Shown here: positions 62,413 to 64,000 of the stretch, in pieces
How the letters are laid out: every line of letters starts with the position of its first letter
How positions within the stretch are numbered: the stretch's first letter is position 1
Source: G963667075 sp963667075
GTDB lineage: Bacteria > Pseudomonadota > Alphaproteobacteria > Micavibrionales > Micavibrionaceae
Length of the DNA: 64,000 bases
Assembly: GCA_963667075.1 (NCBI GenBank)
Contig: OY762938.1
Location: 1,178,001 to 1,242,000 of the forward strand
Direction: 5' to 3'
The notes under the pieces: generated by a model
What the model saw: the letters and a program-made list of their open reading frames with translations, nothing else
Told to the model about the DNA's origin: nothing
The model's database searches: none
Program-made: the position numbers and the translations under genes

Positions 62413-62662
62413 TTTTCCCCTTCACCCCCCCTTCATTATTATTCGTAGATTTTCGCAAATAATCGCCTACATTGTGCCCCCAAAATGAAGCTGAAAGATA
62501 TATAAAGATACATAATGCTGGAATGCTAAGACTAGAGGAAAAGCATATACAGCTTCTCCCTTAGCTGCTGTGCGTATCGGATGCATCGCTCTCCGGGCTG
62601 ATATCTCGTGACTACATTGATTTGGGGCGGTTTTTAAATTTTGATAAATATTGGCGTTTGAT
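62413..62662. other. Gene-free stretch after tRNA-Ala
   Basis: No coding frame with a start and RBS, no strong hairpin and no duplicate of the tRNA-Ala end are seen here. It could be the left arm of an integrated element carrying the Fic gene. Confidence 0.5.
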
Positions 62663-62804
62663 AATCAAAACTCACCAAATGTGATAAACAAACAGTTTTG
62701 ATATAAAAGGAATTACATCAAGTTCTCTTGACAATCAAAACTCACCAAATGTGATAAACAAAACAGCTTGTTATTATAAAATACTGTATTTTGATAATCA
62801 AAAC
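62663..62804. repeat. 30-bp direct repeats and palindromes upstream of fic
   Basis: A 30-bp sequence recurs exactly at 62663-62692 and 62733-62762 (period 70 bp). TTTTGAT-a-ATCAAAA palindromes overlap its left end and recur near 62790-62803. Two copies plus a palindrome in a promoter region suggest operator sites for a regulator of the Fic gene. Confidence 0.7.
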
Positions 62805-62867
62805 ATGTAGTGTTTTATTAAGAAACTCTTTTGTAGACAAAGAGTTATATAAATTTTAGAGGCAAGT

Positions 62868-63998
62868 ATGGATAATATGCAATTAAATTTAGATAATGCT
62901 GTTGATTATCATTATAAAGCATTTCCTCCCAAGCGGCTAAACTATGAAAAGATTATACCATCGTTGGTTAAAGCAGCTGATGCAATTGCGCGTTATGATC
63001 AAATGCTTAAGGGGATGCACAATAGTGAAATATTGTTGGCGCCATTTAGAAATCAAGAAGCTGTCATTTCATCTAGAATGGAGGGAACGATAAGCACGAT
63101 GGATGAAATTTTGCAGTATGAAGCAGACCATGATGAAGACAGCACAGGAACATCTAATGTTAGATCTGAAGTTATAGAAACCATTCTATATCAAAGGGCG
63201 TTGAAAGCAGCACAAGGTGCTATAGAGGATGGCTATCCTTTTTCTCAATCACTTGTAAAAGGCATTCATCAAAGACTTCTTTCATACGGTCGTGGAGCGA
63301 CAAAATCGCCGGGAGAGTTTAAAACAGAACAAAATTATCTGGCGGATAAGGATAAAAGAAGGATTTTGTTTATTCCGATTAGTCCAGATAAGCTACAAGA
63401 AGGTTTAGATGCGTTATTTGACTACGTAAACAAAAGTGACCATGCAAATTTATTGAAAGCTGCAATAACACATATTGAATTTGAAGCGCTTCACCCGTTT
63501 AAAGATGGAAATGGCCGTATTGGCCGTATGTTAATTACTCTTATGTTGTGGTCATCTGGGGCAATATCTGCTCCGCATTTTTATGTGAGTCGCTATTTTG
63601 AAGATAATAAAGACTTGTATATAGATACTATGAGAAATGTGTCTAAAAATAATGATTGGGAAAACTGGTGCATTTTTTTCTTGGAAGCCATGGAACAACA
63701 GGCGATAAGAAATTTAGAGATATCTGAGAATATTCATGATCTTTATGAAGAAATGAAGAGTACTTTTTCTGCGGTCTTAGCGTCTAAGTGGAGTGTTAAT
63801 GCTTTAGACTTCGTGTTTACAAATCCTATATTTAGAAACAATAAATTTACTTCAAGTAGCGGAATTCCAGCGCCAACAGCAGCGCGCTTTGCTAGGGTTT
63901 TGCTAGAGAATGGTATTATTGCGTTAAAAGAGCCAGCATCAGGAAGAAGACCTGCATTGTATTCTTTTGAGCCTTTAATGGAAATGGTACGAGTGTAG
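62868..63998 (+). CDS. Fic-family AMPylase with N-terminal inhibitory helix
   Basis: A 376-residue Fic-domain protein. The catalytic motif HPFKDGNGRIGR (208-219) is complete. An N-terminal inhibitory motif SSRMEG (68-73, S/T-x-x-x-E-G/N) marks it as a class II, self-inhibited Fic enzyme, typically transferring AMP to target proteins. The C-terminal 90 residues look like a winged helix (TAARFARVLLENGIIALKEPASGRRPAL), which could bind the repeats upstream. AGAGGC-type RBS precedes the ATG. AT-rich compared with the chromosome to the left. Confidence 0.9.
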   Translation: MDNMQLNLDNAVDYHYKAFPPKRLNYEKIIPSLVKAADAIARYDQMLKGMHNSEILLAPFRNQEAVISSRMEGTISTMDEILQYEADHDEDSTGTSNVRSEVIETILYQRALKAAQGAIEDGYPFSQSLVKGIHQRLLSYGRGATKSPGEFKTEQNYLADKDKRRILFIPISPDKLQEGLDALFDYVNKSDHANLLKAAITHIEFEALHPFKDGNGRIGRMLITLMLWSSGAISAPHFYVSRYFEDNKDLYIDTMRNVSKNNDWENWCIFFLEAMEQQAIRNLEISENIHDLYEEMKSTFSAVLASKWSVNALDFVFTNPIFRNNKFTSSSGIPAPTAARFARVLLENGIIALKEPASGRRPALYSFEPLMEMVRV

Positions 63999-64000
63999 CC

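Noticed and set aside
62663..62804. CRISPR-like pair of 30-bp repeats with a 40-bp spacer
   Set aside because: Only two full copies, a partial palindromic third, and no cas genes; it sits in the promoter region of the Fic gene.

Overview
The window looks like part of the chromosome of an alphaproteobacterium of moderate to low GC. Evidence: a COQ9-family gene divergent from an ABC1/UbiB kinase, an ECF sigma factor paired with a ChrR-type anti-sigma, an alphaproteobacterial-style initiator tRNA, and a chromosomal IVB (Dot/Icm or IncI-like) secretion cluster. I cannot name the genus; a Micavibrio-like or host-associated lineage is only a guess.

Region 1 (1-1013) holds the first ORF of an IS630-type insertion sequence running off the left edge, abutting a decapitated phage-type primase-helicase. 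Region 2 (1014-21833) is an integrative island bounded by a 48-bp direct repeat: a partial copy of the initiator tRNA 3' half on the left and the intact tRNA-fMet gene on the right. It has a tyrosine integrase at each end, a replication module (primase-helicase, AlpA-like HTH proteins, an iteron-like repeat array), a HipBA pair, and a likely antiviral cassette at 4478-13608. That cassette encodes an HTH regulator, an MmeI-like DNA methyltransferase without a recognisable nuclease motif, a one-TM protein, an AlbA_2/Schlafen-type ATPase, an SF2 helicase, a GIY-YIG nuclease and a winged-helix protein. I do not recognise this combination as a named system, and it is the best candidate for something new here.

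Region 3 (21866-39410) is ordinary chromosome: an ade/nucleosidase/nhaD operon, a cold-shock gene, a small tellurite/stress (Ter) cluster, an aminotransferase, ECF-ChrR, UbiB, COQ9, a DotI/IcmL-like gene, ettA, an orphan FlgC-like gene and hemN. Region 4 (39468-43647) is a second, 4.2-kb integrated element in the 3' end of a tRNA-Val(GAC) gene that has an unusual C33.

Region 5 (43835-62412) is again core chromosome: rlmE, a BepA-like protease, two DsbA-like genes, aroQ, accBC and aat. A leftward type IVB secretion/pilus cluster follows (TcpQ-like, IcmT, DotB, DotC, DotD, lytic transglycosylase, Pro-rich protein, DsbC/G-like, FIST protein), then lemA, htpX and a Bax-inhibitor-1 gene, and tRNA-Ala(GGC). 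Region 6 (62413-64000) is AT-rich and probably acquired: 30-bp direct repeats and palindromes precede a self-inhibited Fic enzyme.
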